Positions 1-6,540 of a DNA stretch of 12,042 bases are shown piece by piece. The stretch covers positions 1 through 12,042 of the forward strand of contig CAZNVI010000034.1 of assembly GCA_964576705.1 (NCBI GenBank), given 5' to 3'. The stretch is from CAYMDS01 sp964576705 (GTDB taxonomy: Bacteria; Patescibacteriota; Microgenomatia; Levybacterales; UBA12049). How positions within the stretch are numbered: position 1 is the stretch's first letter; each line of letters begins with the position of its first letter. The notes beneath the pieces were generated by a model, which saw only the letters and a list, made by a program, of their open reading frames with translations, searched no databases and was not told the DNA's origin. The position numbers and the translations under genes are program-made.

Positions 1-1
1 G

Positions 2-72
2 AGCGGGTGAAGGGAATCGAACCCTCGTATCAACTTTGGAAAAGTTGTGTTCTACCATTGAACTACACCCGC
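2..72 (-). tRNA. tRNA-Gly (anticodon TCC)
   Basis: The minus strand folds as a full cloverleaf. The seven-base acceptor pairs 66-72 with 3-9, the D arm is GTTC/GAAC, and the anticodon stem CAACT/AGTTG holds loop TTTCCAA with anticodon TCC at 40-38, reading GGA. The T arm has the usual TTCGATTC loop. The discriminator is T, as expected for bacterial tRNA-Gly. The window edge cuts off whatever follows, so an encoded CCA cannot be judged. Confidence 0.97.
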
Positions 73-107
73 ATAGCTAAATTATAACAAAAAAACCATT
101 TTTGGTA

Positions 108-113
108 TATAAT
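108..113 (+). promoter_or_regulatory. -10 box of the first membrane-protein gene
   Basis: A perfect TATAAT lies 12 bases before the ATG at 126, predicting transcription to start near 120 with only a few untranslated bases. No convincing -35 is seen. The TTG at 102 would place the start codon upstream of this box, which is why 126 is preferred. Confidence 0.55.
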
Positions 114-125
114 CACAAACAAATT

Positions 126-1079
126 ATGCCAAGGAAAGCCACGAAAAAACTCTTTAGGAGAGGAGACACCCAGAAATATAAAAAAACTATAAGAAGAAAA
201 AAATCTCAAAAAGCCGTAAAACCTATTCTGACAAAACAATCAGGTTTCTATATTTTTCGACTAATCCTTTTGATGGGATTGTCTGCTTTGGTCGTACTTC
301 TTCTCCCCACGATTACATCAGATATTAGGATAATTATCCGGCTTGCCAACAACCAGTTAATTCATCTACTTAATTTTGTAAACGACTCAACACGTACTGT
401 CCATTTTGAGATGTCTAAACTGACAATTCCTGAGGTTGACTTCGAACCTATCCTAGAATTCAGCAAAAAAGTTATTGATCTTCTAGATCCTAAACCTCTT
501 TTCAAATTAACAATCTCTATTTTAAATCAACTAAATTTTGCAACAACAATAAATTCTTTATGGAGTCTAAAAATAATATCCGCGATCCTAACTTATCTTG
601 ATCCCCGTCCTGGACTTACTATAATCGCTGAATTTTTAACTAAAATTGCTATTTTTGCACTTGAAACAACATATTATCTTTTAACTTTAATGAATCCCCT
701 TCCGGGTATGAAAAGAATATCTGAAATAGAAATACTTATAATTACTGAAATGTTTAACTCATTAGTTGTCTTACTGCTTTTTATTATAAATTTCTTCTAT
801 TTAGTTTTGGAATTTTTATTAAATGGATTATCTGCGGTATTTAATTTTATAGCAAGGGTTTTTAACGGAATTATCTCTGCTATTTACAATACTATATCGG
901 GCTTTCTAGATGAAATTAGATTCAGAATCGATATTGTAGCTGAATTTTTAAACCCGTATATAAACATAATTGTAAATAATTTCAAAAATACTGTTAATGG
1001 ACTTTTGGAGTCAGCGAAATATCTTAAGCAATTTATTAAAGCTATAGTAAATCAATACAATGAATATCATCCCCGATAA
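126..1079 (+). CDS. hypothetical basic-tailed multi-helix membrane protein
   Basis: I do not recognise the family. The product is about 317 residues from the ATG at 126; a TTG at 102 would add eight. The first 40 residues are strongly basic (many Lys/Arg), then a clear membrane helix of about 22 residues follows (around 42-63). A long, hydrophobic, amphipathic middle and a second very hydrophobic stretch (around 207-245) come next. A motif recurs three times about 30-40 residues apart: LLDPKP, YLDPRPG and LMNPLPG, with a weaker FLNP near the end. Each copy follows a hydrophobic helix, suggesting a helical repeat that lies along or in the membrane. The basic N-terminus should stay in the cytoplasm and may contact nucleic acid or lipid heads. 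It stands alone between the tRNA and the next gene, with its own -10 box. Function unknown. Confidence 0.8.
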   Translation: MPRKATKKLFRRGDTQKYKKTIRRKKSQKAVKPILTKQSGFYIFRLILLMGLSALVVLLLPTITSDIRIIIRLANNQLIHLLNFVNDSTRTVHFEMSKLTIPEVDFEPILEFSKKVIDLLDPKPLFKLTISILNQLNFATTINSLWSLKIISAILTYLDPRPGLTIIAEFLTKIAIFALETTYYLLTLMNPLPGMKRISEIEILIITEMFNSLVVLLLFIINFFYLVLEFLLNGLSAVFNFIARVFNGIISAIYNTISGFLDEIRFRIDIVAEFLNPYINIIVNNFKNTVNGLLESAKYLKQFIKAIVNQYNEYHPR

Positions 1080-1091
1080 GTCAATTAATCC

Positions 1092-1121
1092 TTGCAATTT
1101 AACTTTTTTTAGTACTATACT
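1092..1121 (+). promoter_or_regulatory. sigma70-type promoter for the amidase-like gene
   Basis: TTGCAA (1092-1097) and TATACT (1116-1121) are separated by 18 bases. Transcription would start near 1128, leaving about ten untranslated bases before the ATG at 1139. No ribosome-binding site is visible in that short leader. Confidence 0.6.
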
Positions 1122-1138
1122 TAATCAAAGCTGGGCTT

Positions 1139-2104
1139 ATGAATAGACGAAAGGGTATAGTTGCTTTATCAGTTTTGTTTTTTTTAGTAACAGCAACTAC
1201 CTTTATGTTTTTGACTTTTTATTTAAAATCCCGAAACTTACCCATAAATAAAAGCCTGGCTGCAAATCAAATAATCATAACTGATTCTCCTATAAACGGT
1301 GATTCGAAATTACAAATGCGGACTTTCCGGGTAGTATCATTAACATCTTCACCGTCAAATAATATTTTACCTACCGCTACACTTCCTCTCTCTAGAGATA
1401 GAGAAGGCGTCCCGACGTTGCCTGCAGGAGGTTATTATAAACGTTACTGCGTGGATGACAATCCAGGCCCAGACATTGTACCTTGCGATGATGTTACAAG
1501 ATGCGATCATCCCCAAGGGGCTGGAGGCCCGTACAGTACCTGCGGCACTGTCATGAGCTGGGAACATAAATTAATCCGTGCTACAGATCGTATTGTAAAA
1601 AATGAACCCGCAAGTAACTCTTTATGGAATAATCTTTCAGAGACTATAACAAGCAATTGCAGTACAGCTCCCGCGACTGCAAATTATATATCCACTTACA
1701 ATATCGTCGATGCCTACAATCTGGCTGGATTTACAGACCTGACCAGGTCAACGCATGCAAGTGCTGCTACTATGCAGGCTTGGTGGCAATCAGCTGAGGC
1801 ATCTGCATTGGGATATAAATTTTCTCCCGGAACGTCTATGACAGGCGTGGGACCGGGATATGTTATGTTTTTCGCTTCAGGCCATGTAGCCATGGTAAAC
1901 CATGTGCAGATCGACCTTAATGGAAATGGTAAAATGACTTATTTACATACAGGCAGCGCATTTTATCTGGGTGTAGGTAGTATAGTAAGCAACAATCTCG
2001 TACAAACTTCAGCAGGGGAAGCAGTTACAGGATTTGGCGGACACCAGACGGTACTTCCATATACATACAGCGAGGTTCCAGCTTGCGCTTCCGACAACGA
2101 TTAG
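1139..2104 (+). CDS. membrane-anchored putative CHAP/NlpC-P60-like amidase or peptidase
   Basis: A 321-residue protein with a short basic start and one membrane helix (about 6-28), so the remainder should sit outside the cell. Residues 40-100 are low-complexity linker. The C-terminal domain (about 100-321) is Cys-rich early (Cys104, 116, 122, 135). It then shows Cys174 before ATANYISTYNIVDAYNLAG, followed by PGYVMFF (239-245) and SGHVAMV (247-253) with His249. A Cys followed about 75 residues later by a G-D/Y-V-x-F-F and H-V-A/G-x-V pair is the layout of CHAP and NlpC/P60 cell-wall hydrolases, which cleave peptidoglycan amide bonds. Cys174 and His249 are therefore the candidate catalytic pair. 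This is inferred from motif layout only, and an inactive or adhesin variant is possible. The next gene starts 15 bases downstream, so the two are probably co-transcribed. Confidence 0.65.
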   Translation: MNRRKGIVALSVLFFLVTATTFMFLTFYLKSRNLPINKSLAANQIIITDSPINGDSKLQMRTFRVVSLTSSPSNNILPTATLPLSRDREGVPTLPAGGYYKRYCVDDNPGPDIVPCDDVTRCDHPQGAGGPYSTCGTVMSWEHKLIRATDRIVKNEPASNSLWNNLSETITSNCSTAPATANYISTYNIVDAYNLAGFTDLTRSTHASAATMQAWWQSAEASALGYKFSPGTSMTGVGPGYVMFFASGHVAMVNHVQIDLNGNGKMTYLHTGSAFYLGVGSIVSNNLVQTSAGEAVTGFGGHQTVLPYTYSEVPACASDND

Positions 2105-2119
2105 TTTATCTTATATATT

Positions 2120-2668
2120 ATGGATGTTTTTGAAGATAGTGCAAAAAACAGAATTAACAATTTGCCTGAGCCGAAAATTGAGTTAAAATCCTCAATCTCA
2201 ATGCAACTAAGGATACTTCTTTTGAATAAAAAAATTGCGATAATTGCTATTGCTGCAGTTTTAATGCTTTGTTTTGGACTTATATTTATAATTTTCAGCC
2301 CTAAATCTGAAATTAATTCAAATGAACAATCTCAAATTATCAGACCGACTAAGCTTCCAAGACAGCAAGATGTGACAATGAAAGAAAATGCAGCGATACA
2401 AAAACAAAAAAACATCGATAAAGTTTTTGCAGATAAAGAGAGAAGGATTAAAGCGGAATATCCTTGGATCTATAACCTTCCTCTGCAATCAGATAAATAT
2501 TTCGTGTACTTTGATTTACAAAATAAGGTATTTATAGGATTGCTCTATCCTAAGATAGGGGATAACGTAGAGCAATTAAAAACTATAGTCATGCAAGAGC
2601 TAAAACTTGCCAAAAAGATTCCCGTGGAAAACTTCAAATTTGAGTGGACTATTAATCCAAAAAATTAG
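2120..2668 (+). CDS. small single-pass membrane protein, probable partner of the upstream amidase-like gene
   Basis: A 182-residue protein with a charged cytoplasmic N-terminus (1-36), one membrane helix (about 38-60), a polar Gln/Lys/Glu-rich stretch that could form a coiled coil (about 65-110), and a compact C-terminal domain (about 112-180). That domain begins with YPWIYNLPLQSDKYFVYFD. The compact domain has alternating hydrophobic strands (KYFVYFD, KVFIGLLY) and an ending helix. I cannot name the family. It follows the amidase-like gene by 15 bases with no separate strong promoter, which suggests a shared operon and perhaps a shared envelope role. Confidence 0.7.
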   Translation: MDVFEDSAKNRINNLPEPKIELKSSISMQLRILLLNKKIAIIAIAAVLMLCFGLIFIIFSPKSEINSNEQSQIIRPTKLPRQQDVTMKENAAIQKQKNIDKVFADKERRIKAEYPWIYNLPLQSDKYFVYFDLQNKVFIGLLYPKIGDNVEQLKTIVMQELKLAKKIPVENFKFEWTINPKN

Positions 2669-2747
2669 TTAGCAAAAAGAATCGTTACGTGCTATTATGG
2701 AGCAATACAATAAATATATTCCAAAATAATTGTTACTTTCTAAACCT

Positions 2748-3090
2748 TCAAGCAATTGCTATACAATGTTCTTTAGAATGACAATTCTTGCATAAGACAA
2801 TGCATTTATCAATCTCACGCATGATAGTTACTATCGAATGTCCTTCGCTAATCATATTAGCAACTGTGCCATCTTTTTTTACTGTCTACGTGATGAAAAT
2901 CGAGACATGCAGGATGAGATTCACCGCACTTAATACATTTTAAATCTTTTTTATAAATTCTTAACCAATCAGCTAGCTTATTACGTCTTATTCGTTTCAA
3001 TTTCTGGTGTCTCAACTTACGTTGATTCCAGGTTTTTAAATGATACTTCTTCTGATACTCCCTCTCTTTTTCTTTGTCTGAGTATGACAT
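2748..3090 (-). pseudogene. HNH/zinc-type small endonuclease-like gene, split by a frameshift
   Basis: Reading from ATG at 3090, the frame encodes a Lys/Arg-rich N-terminus followed by KCIKCGESHPACLDFHHVDSKK and then runs to a stop at 2857. After the run of seven T at 2874-2880, dropping one base continues into DGTVANMISEG and then REIDKCIVLCKNCHSKEH, ending in TGA at 2748-2750. Joined, this is about 113 residues. CxxC (Cys52/55), FHH (66-67) and a second CxNCH (Cys100/103, His104) form the complete zinc-bound HNH-like domain seen in small bacterial HNH proteins. Each half alone lacks half of the zinc ligands. The break may be a real mutation, a homopolymer sequencing error, or slippage. It converges on the 2120-2668 gene. 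Confidence 0.75.
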
Positions 3091-3120
3091 GAAGTTTTAT
3101 GAGATTACGAAATTGCAATG

Positions 3121-3194
3121 TCGGGGACAGAAGACTCGAACTTCCGACCTCACGGTCCCAAACCGCGCGCTCTAGCCAACTGAGCTAGTCCCCG
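3121..3194 (-). tRNA. tRNA-Pro (anticodon TGG)
   Basis: The acceptor CGGGGAC/GTCCCCG pairs 3188-3194 with 3122-3128, and the discriminator is A at 3121. The D arm is GCTC/GAGC. The anticodon stem CGCGG/CCGTG holds loop TTTGGGA with anticodon TGG, reading CCA. The T arm contains TTCGAGT. No CCA is encoded. It lies four bases from the neighbouring tRNA-Leu and is probably co-transcribed with it. Confidence 0.97.
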
Positions 3195-3198
3195 AGAG

Positions 3199-3282
3199 TA
3201 CCGCGAGAGAGAGTCGAACTCTCATGTCCTTTACGGACGAGGGCTCTTAAGGCCCTTGTGTCTACCATTCCACCACCGCGGC
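3199..3282 (-). tRNA. tRNA-Leu (anticodon TAA)
   Basis: An 84-base class II tRNA. The seven-pair acceptor joins 3276-3282 with 3200-3206, with G-T wobbles at both ends. The anticodon stem AGGGC/GCCCT holds loop CTTAAGA with anticodon TAA, reading TTA. A long variable arm (CGTCCG...GGACA) identifies Leu. The discriminator A is at 3199 and no CCA is encoded. The first 17 bases of this gene are repeated exactly at 3428-3444. Confidence 0.96.
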
Positions 3283-3444
3283 TTATAATTTAATTTATTA
3301 GCAATCTATTACTTGTCTTATCCATTTTTCGCCAGCGAAGCTGTCGCGTCTACTCCTCCTAATCTTAGCATTCAGCTTTTCAGTACTATTCGTACACGCT
3401 TCTTGCTGCGATTATAGGAGGACTTCGCATTCCACCACCGCGGC
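3266..3444. repeat. 17-bp direct repeat of the tRNA-Leu 5' end, flanking a 145-bp segment
   Basis: Positions 3266-3282, the first 17 bases of tRNA-Leu in minus sense, recur exactly at 3428-3444. The segment between can fold: GCGAAG (3335-3340) pairs with CTTCGC (3423-3428), TCCTCCTAATC (3354-3364) pairs with GATTATAGGAGGA (3410-3422) with a two-base bulge, and GTAC/GTAC (3383-3386, 3392-3395) forms a small inner hairpin. No gene was found in it. The arrangement resembles an attachment-site duplication or a small insertion remnant beside a tRNA. There is no integrase nearby, and integrases usually target the tRNA 3' end. Confidence 0.6.
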
Positions 3445-3466
3445 GTTAAGTACATGCTTAATTTTA

Positions 3467-3494
3467 CTTTAAATAACAAAAATATTCAATCTAG
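3467..3494 (+). promoter_or_regulatory. conserved upstream block of the first CYTH gene
   Basis: This 28-base block matches 4895-4922 at 24 positions. Both begin CTTTAAATAA and end AATATTCAATCTAG, and only four bases in between differ. Each lies 46-48 bases before the start codon of a CYTH gene. It marks the duplicated unit and, because it is conserved better than the adjacent leader, may be an activator or UP-like site. Confidence 0.5.
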
Positions 3495-3540
3495 CCTTAT
3501 TTCCTTTTAAAAGAATTTAAACTGTTGTAAAATCTAAAGT

Positions 3541-4083
3541 GTGCAAAAAAAGATCCGCGAAAGTGAAGTAAAAGCAAAGATACGAGATTATAAGGCATTA
3601 ATAGAAAAACTTAATGGGCTAGGATGTGTATTTTCTCCTGAAACTACTCAGATTGATCGTATTTTTATTCCAGTAGGTTCTAGTATTCCAGTACCGAAAG
3701 GAATTGATGTCCTTCGCTTGAGACGCGAGAATATGAAAGTTCTTTTCACCCTCAAACAAGTAAGTGAAAACCAACTTAATAAAATAGAGAAAGAATCTTA
3801 TATTGACAAAGAAGATGAAGCTGCGCAAGCTATTAAATTACTAGGATTTAAGGAATCCGTATCTGTCGAAAAACGACGAAAGAAATGTAAATATAAAAGT
3901 TATGAAACATGTATTGATACAGTAACCGATCTCGGACAGTTTATTGAAGTTGAGAAAATAAAAAATGAAGGAACTGCAACAGTTCAAGCAGAATTATTTT
4001 CCTTTTTGGAATCAATTGGCATTAATAAATCAGACCAAGTATTTATGGGATATGACATCCTTCTTAACAAAAGACACAAATAG
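3541..4083 (+). CDS. CYTH-domain protein (CyaB/thiamine-triphosphatase-like), intact copy
   Basis: A 180-residue protein filling one CYTH domain, the triphosphate tunnel fold of class IV adenylate cyclases and triphosphatases that bind an organic triphosphate and divalent metal. The N-terminal ExExK signature is E7-x-E9-x-K11. Basic tunnel residues follow in RIFIP, VLRLRRE and LFTLKQ, then the acidic pair in KIEKE, the basic SVEKRRKKCKY, and the closing CIDTVTDLGQFIEVE that supplies late metal-binding acids. All key positions look present. The substrate cannot be told from sequence; the CyaB-like order LGxFIEVE is common to many uncharacterised bacterial members. GTG at 3541 is used because the second copy aligns from the same place and a TAAAAT -10-like box sits eight bases before it, implying a nearly leaderless message. 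Confidence 0.9.
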   Translation: MQKKIRESEVKAKIRDYKALIEKLNGLGCVFSPETTQIDRIFIPVGSSIPVPKGIDVLRLRRENMKVLFTLKQVSENQLNKIEKESYIDKEDEAAQAIKLLGFKESVSVEKRRKKCKYKSYETCIDTVTDLGQFIEVEKIKNEGTATVQAELFSFLESIGINKSDQVFMGYDILLNKRHK

Positions 4084-4138
4084 TATAAAAATTTTAAAGT
4101 AGTAGTTATTAACTATTTAACTTTGCTTACCTAAATCC

Positions 4139-4183
4139 TATAATGAACATTATATTGACATCCTTTAGTATACTAAATATAAT
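4139..4183 (+). promoter_or_regulatory. perfect consensus sigma70 promoter with two embedded palindromes
   Basis: TTGACA (4155-4160), a 17-base spacer, then TATAAT (4178-4183) match the consensus exactly. The spacer's 4164-4177 is a perfect 14-base palindrome (TTTAGTATACTAAA). Immediately before the -35, TATAATG (4139-4145) and CATTATA (4148-4154) form a second inverted repeat. This is the layout expected for operators of a repressor. Transcription would begin near 4190, 34 bases before the ATG at 4224. Confidence 0.8.
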
Positions 4184-4223
4184 AATATTTAACTCTGGAT
4201 TAATTTTATTAAATAAATAAACT

Positions 4224-4889
4224 ATGCAAGAAAACGATGGTCACAGTTCTCAAATGGAAAATTATAATCAATTTTTTATTGATTTAAATATCGCTGATAT
4301 CTTTAACAAAGAATCATTAAAAAATGATGGAAGTCATGTGTCTTTAGACGAACCTTGGGCAGCCGGAATGGGTGGAGCAAGTATAGCACAGGTGATTAGT
4401 GAGAGATTTGATGGGCCCAATAGTTATATTAACAGATCAATTGAGCTAGGACCTAGATTCCAAGGACTAGAATCAGATGTTGCAATAACATTACAAAGTC
4501 CGTATATACCGGGTAGACTGAAAAAGGAATTTATTGCATTAAGTATTCCAGTAGTAGGTAATAGATTGCTCGATCTTTGGACAAGAAATGAAGCTGAGCC
4601 TGTACAAGTAATTAGTTTTCAATGTTATGGAACTATGGGAATTACGCCTCAGCCACAAGGTGAGATAGACTTAACTTTATCAAGCGACGGTAAACATAGA
4701 ATTCAAGTTAATAAAGAAGAAGTAAATTTAACAGATAATATGGATGAGTATTCTAAAGCACGAGGTATGATTTTAAAATTTTATGGAATTGACATTGGTG
4801 ATTCTGAAAATATAAATGTAAAAGGTGTAATTAATTCAGTCTGGCATTTAATAGCACAAGAAAGAAGAAAAGAAACTGAACAAACCTAA
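4224..4889 (+). CDS. hypothetical soluble protein between the two CYTH copies
   Basis: I do not recognise this 221-residue protein. It has no signal peptide or membrane helix and should be cytoplasmic. Visible features are an acidic start, a Gly-rich segment EPWAAGMGGASIAQVISERF (about 43-62), a stretch with beta-like alternation ending in the Tyr-Gly-Thr of SFQCYGTMGI, and a charged C-terminal helix. No catalytic motif stands out. It has its own consensus promoter with palindromes and lies exactly between duplicated CYTH units, so a link with CYTH substrate metabolism is possible but only guilt by position. An alternative ATG lies at 4254. No Shine-Dalgarno is seen. Confidence 0.7.
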   Translation: MQENDGHSSQMENYNQFFIDLNIADIFNKESLKNDGSHVSLDEPWAAGMGGASIAQVISERFDGPNSYINRSIELGPRFQGLESDVAITLQSPYIPGRLKKEFIALSIPVVGNRLLDLWTRNEAEPVQVISFQCYGTMGITPQPQGEIDLTLSSDGKHRIQVNKEEVNLTDNMDEYSKARGMILKFYGIDIGDSENINVKGVINSVWHLIAQERRKETEQT

Positions 4890-4894
4890 TTGTG

Positions 4895-4922
4895 CTTTAA
4901 ATAAGTATAATATTCAATCTAG
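4895..4922 (+). promoter_or_regulatory. conserved upstream block of the second CYTH gene
   Basis: Partner of 3467-3494, identical at 24 of 28 positions and at almost the same distance from its start codon. A TAGAAT -10-like box follows at 4959-4964, six bases before the ATG at 4971, which would give a leaderless message. Confidence 0.5.
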
Positions 4923-4970
4923 TTCTATCTTTCATTATGAAATTAAACTTAAATGGCATAGAATTAGTTC

Positions 4971-5511
4971 ATGCAATCTACAGTTCGTGAAATTGAAGTT
5001 AAGGCAAAAATAAATGATCTAGGAAGCTTGATGAATAGATTGGACGAGTTAGGTTGTTCTTTTTCAGATGAGTCTGTGCAAATTGACCGCATCTTCATAC
5101 CCAAAGGACAACATATTCCGGTATCTAAAGGAGTAAATGTACTTCGGCTTCGTAAAGAAAATAAAAAAATTCTTTTTACTCTTAAGCAGGTAAATGAAAA
5201 TCAATTAGATAAAATAGAGAAGGAATTTTATATAAGCGATGAAAAAGAGGCTTTCGAAACTATCCTACTCTTAGGATTTCAAGAATCTTTATCTGTCGAA
5301 AAAAAACGCAAAAAATGTAAATATAAAAAATTACGAGATTTGCTTAGATGAAGTTTCTAATTTGGGCCACTTTATTGAGGTTGAAAAGGTTACAAATGAA
5401 AAAACTGACATAGTTCAGAATGAATTGTTTTCTTTCCTAGAATCTTTAGGTGTCAGAAAAGAAGATAGAGTGCTTGTAGGTTACGATATTTTAATTTCTC
5501 AAAAAAATTAA
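4971..5511 (+). pseudogene. second CYTH-domain gene, frameshifted
   Basis: The open frame from ATG 4971 stops at 5351 after 126 residues (EVKAKI, RIFIP, VLRLRKE, LFTLKQ, KIEKE, SVEKKRKKCKYK), losing the C-terminal third of the CYTH fold. Removing one base from the run of six A at 5325-5330 restores NYEICLDEVSNLGHFIEVEK and continues to TAA at 5509-5511. The joined product aligns end to end with the intact copy and is clearly a paralogue. It still carries all motif residues, so the lesion is recent, a sequencing error, or bypassed by slippage. If real, the truncated protein would lack the closing metal-binding acids. Its end is three bases from the convergent dacA-like gene. Confidence 0.85.
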
Positions 5512-5514
5512 AAA

Positions 5515-6480
5515 TTATAAGTCAGTAGTACTATTCGAAGACGCATCGAGACGATTTAGGGAATAATCGAGCAGACTTCGCATTTCATTTCTTCTATCAG
5601 GACTGTTTAATAAAATACCTATCAGCTTTATGTTATCTTTTTCGTAATACGTAACCAGGCACATTCCTGCTTCCGGAGTATAACCTGTTTTTACACCTTT
5701 AACCCCATCATAAGTAGATAGTAAATTCGTTTCGTTAGTTAGATAATATTCTTTGTGGCTGTCATTTGAAGGAATGTAATGCTCATATGTAGATACTACC
5801 TGTCTAAAAACAGGAAAGTTTTCTATGGCATACCTCGTAAGTATTAATAAATCATGCGCAGTTGTGTATTGTGTCCCGTCTCCTTGAAGACCAGACGGAT
5901 TTGAAAAAACAGTATTTGAAAGACCTAATGCTTTAGCTTTATCAGCCATCGCCTTAAGGAATCCCTCGCGTCCCGACGGATAGTTATGTGCTAAAACCTC
6001 TGATGCATCATTTCCGGAATTTAGCATAAGTCCGTATAGTAATTCTTCTTTCGTCAGTACTTCACCGACTTCTAAGCCCATACTGTCTTCACCGACTAAA
6101 TCAGCGCCGTTGACTACATAATTCTCCGGCATGAATTTATCTTCCAAGGCTATAACAGCAGTCATTATTTTCGTAAGTGATGCCATGGGTACCTTTTCAT
6201 TTGCATTCTTTTCGTAAATCACTTTATTACTAACTAAATCATAAACCAGACTAGAACGGGCTTGAATATCAGGCATAGTACTATCTGACTCTGTAAATGT
6301 ACCAAGAATTGGTGACCAAAAATCAAGTAATGTCACTTGGGCATTGTTTTTAATTTCTAGAAATTCAGGAATAGGGGATGCATAAAGCGTAGCTTTATAA
6401 GGATTAAAAATATAGTAGACAACAGAAAAAAATACCCCCAATAATATAACCGTGAGAGTATACGATATCCAAAATCTCAT
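5515..6480 (-). CDS. dacA: D-alanyl-D-alanine carboxypeptidase (peptidase S11)
   Basis: A 321-residue serine peptidase that trims the terminal D-Ala from peptidoglycan pentapeptides outside the membrane. One N-terminal membrane helix (about 5-25) acts as an anchor. The three penicillin-binding motifs are present: SLTK in MASLTKIMTA (nucleophile Ser101, Lys104), SGN in LNSGNDAS (155-157), and KTG in VKGVKTGYT (264-266). The chain is close to the catalytic domain alone and lacks the usual long C-terminal beta domain, as in short S11 enzymes. I chose ATG at 6480; a GTG at 6486 adds two residues but lies upstream of the start predicted from the extended -10 TGCTATTAT (6496-6488). The gene shares the divergent promoter region with uppP. 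The symbol is by family only. Confidence 0.93.
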   Translation of the reverse strand: MRFWISYTLTVILLGVFFSVVYYIFNPYKATLYASPIPEFLEIKNNAQVTLLDFWSPILGTFTESDSTMPDIQARSSLVYDLVSNKVIYEKNANEKVPMASLTKIMTAVIALEDKFMPENYVVNGADLVGEDSMGLEVGEVLTKEELLYGLMLNSGNDASEVLAHNYPSGREGFLKAMADKAKALGLSNTVFSNPSGLQGDGTQYTTAHDLLILTRYAIENFPVFRQVVSTYEHYIPSNDSHKEYYLTNETNLLSTYDGVKGVKTGYTPEAGMCLVTYYEKDNIKLIGILLNSPDRRNEMRSLLDYSLNRLDASSNSTTDL

Positions 6481-6487
6481 AACCACT

Positions 6488-6496
6488 ATAATAGCA
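6488..6496 (-). promoter_or_regulatory. extended -10 promoter of the carboxypeptidase gene
   Basis: The minus strand reads TGCTATTAT, an extended -10 (TGn plus TATTAT). A start site about seven bases on falls at 6481-6480, at the ATG itself, so the transcript would be leaderless. No good -35 is seen, as is common for extended -10 promoters. Confidence 0.5.
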
Positions 6497-6514
6497 AATA
6501 GTAGCGACGTGCTC

Positions 6515-6520
6515 TATAAT
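6515..6520 (+). promoter_or_regulatory. -10 box of uppP
   Basis: A perfect TATAAT, with transcription expected near 6527 and the ATG at 6541 about 14 bases later. A possible weak -35 (TAGCAA) is at 6492-6497. The box faces away from the carboxypeptidase promoter about 20 bases away, so the two cell-wall genes share one short control region. Confidence 0.55.
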
Positions 6521-6540
6521 AATTGCAGTTTGATAATTTT

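Noticed and set aside
102..125. TTG start for the first membrane protein
   Set aside because: The TATAAT at 108-113 would lie inside the reading frame and the ATG at 126 fits its expected start site.
2669..2747. Possible feature between the convergent small membrane-protein and HNH-type genes
   Set aside because: No open frame, stem with T tail or repeat could be supported there.
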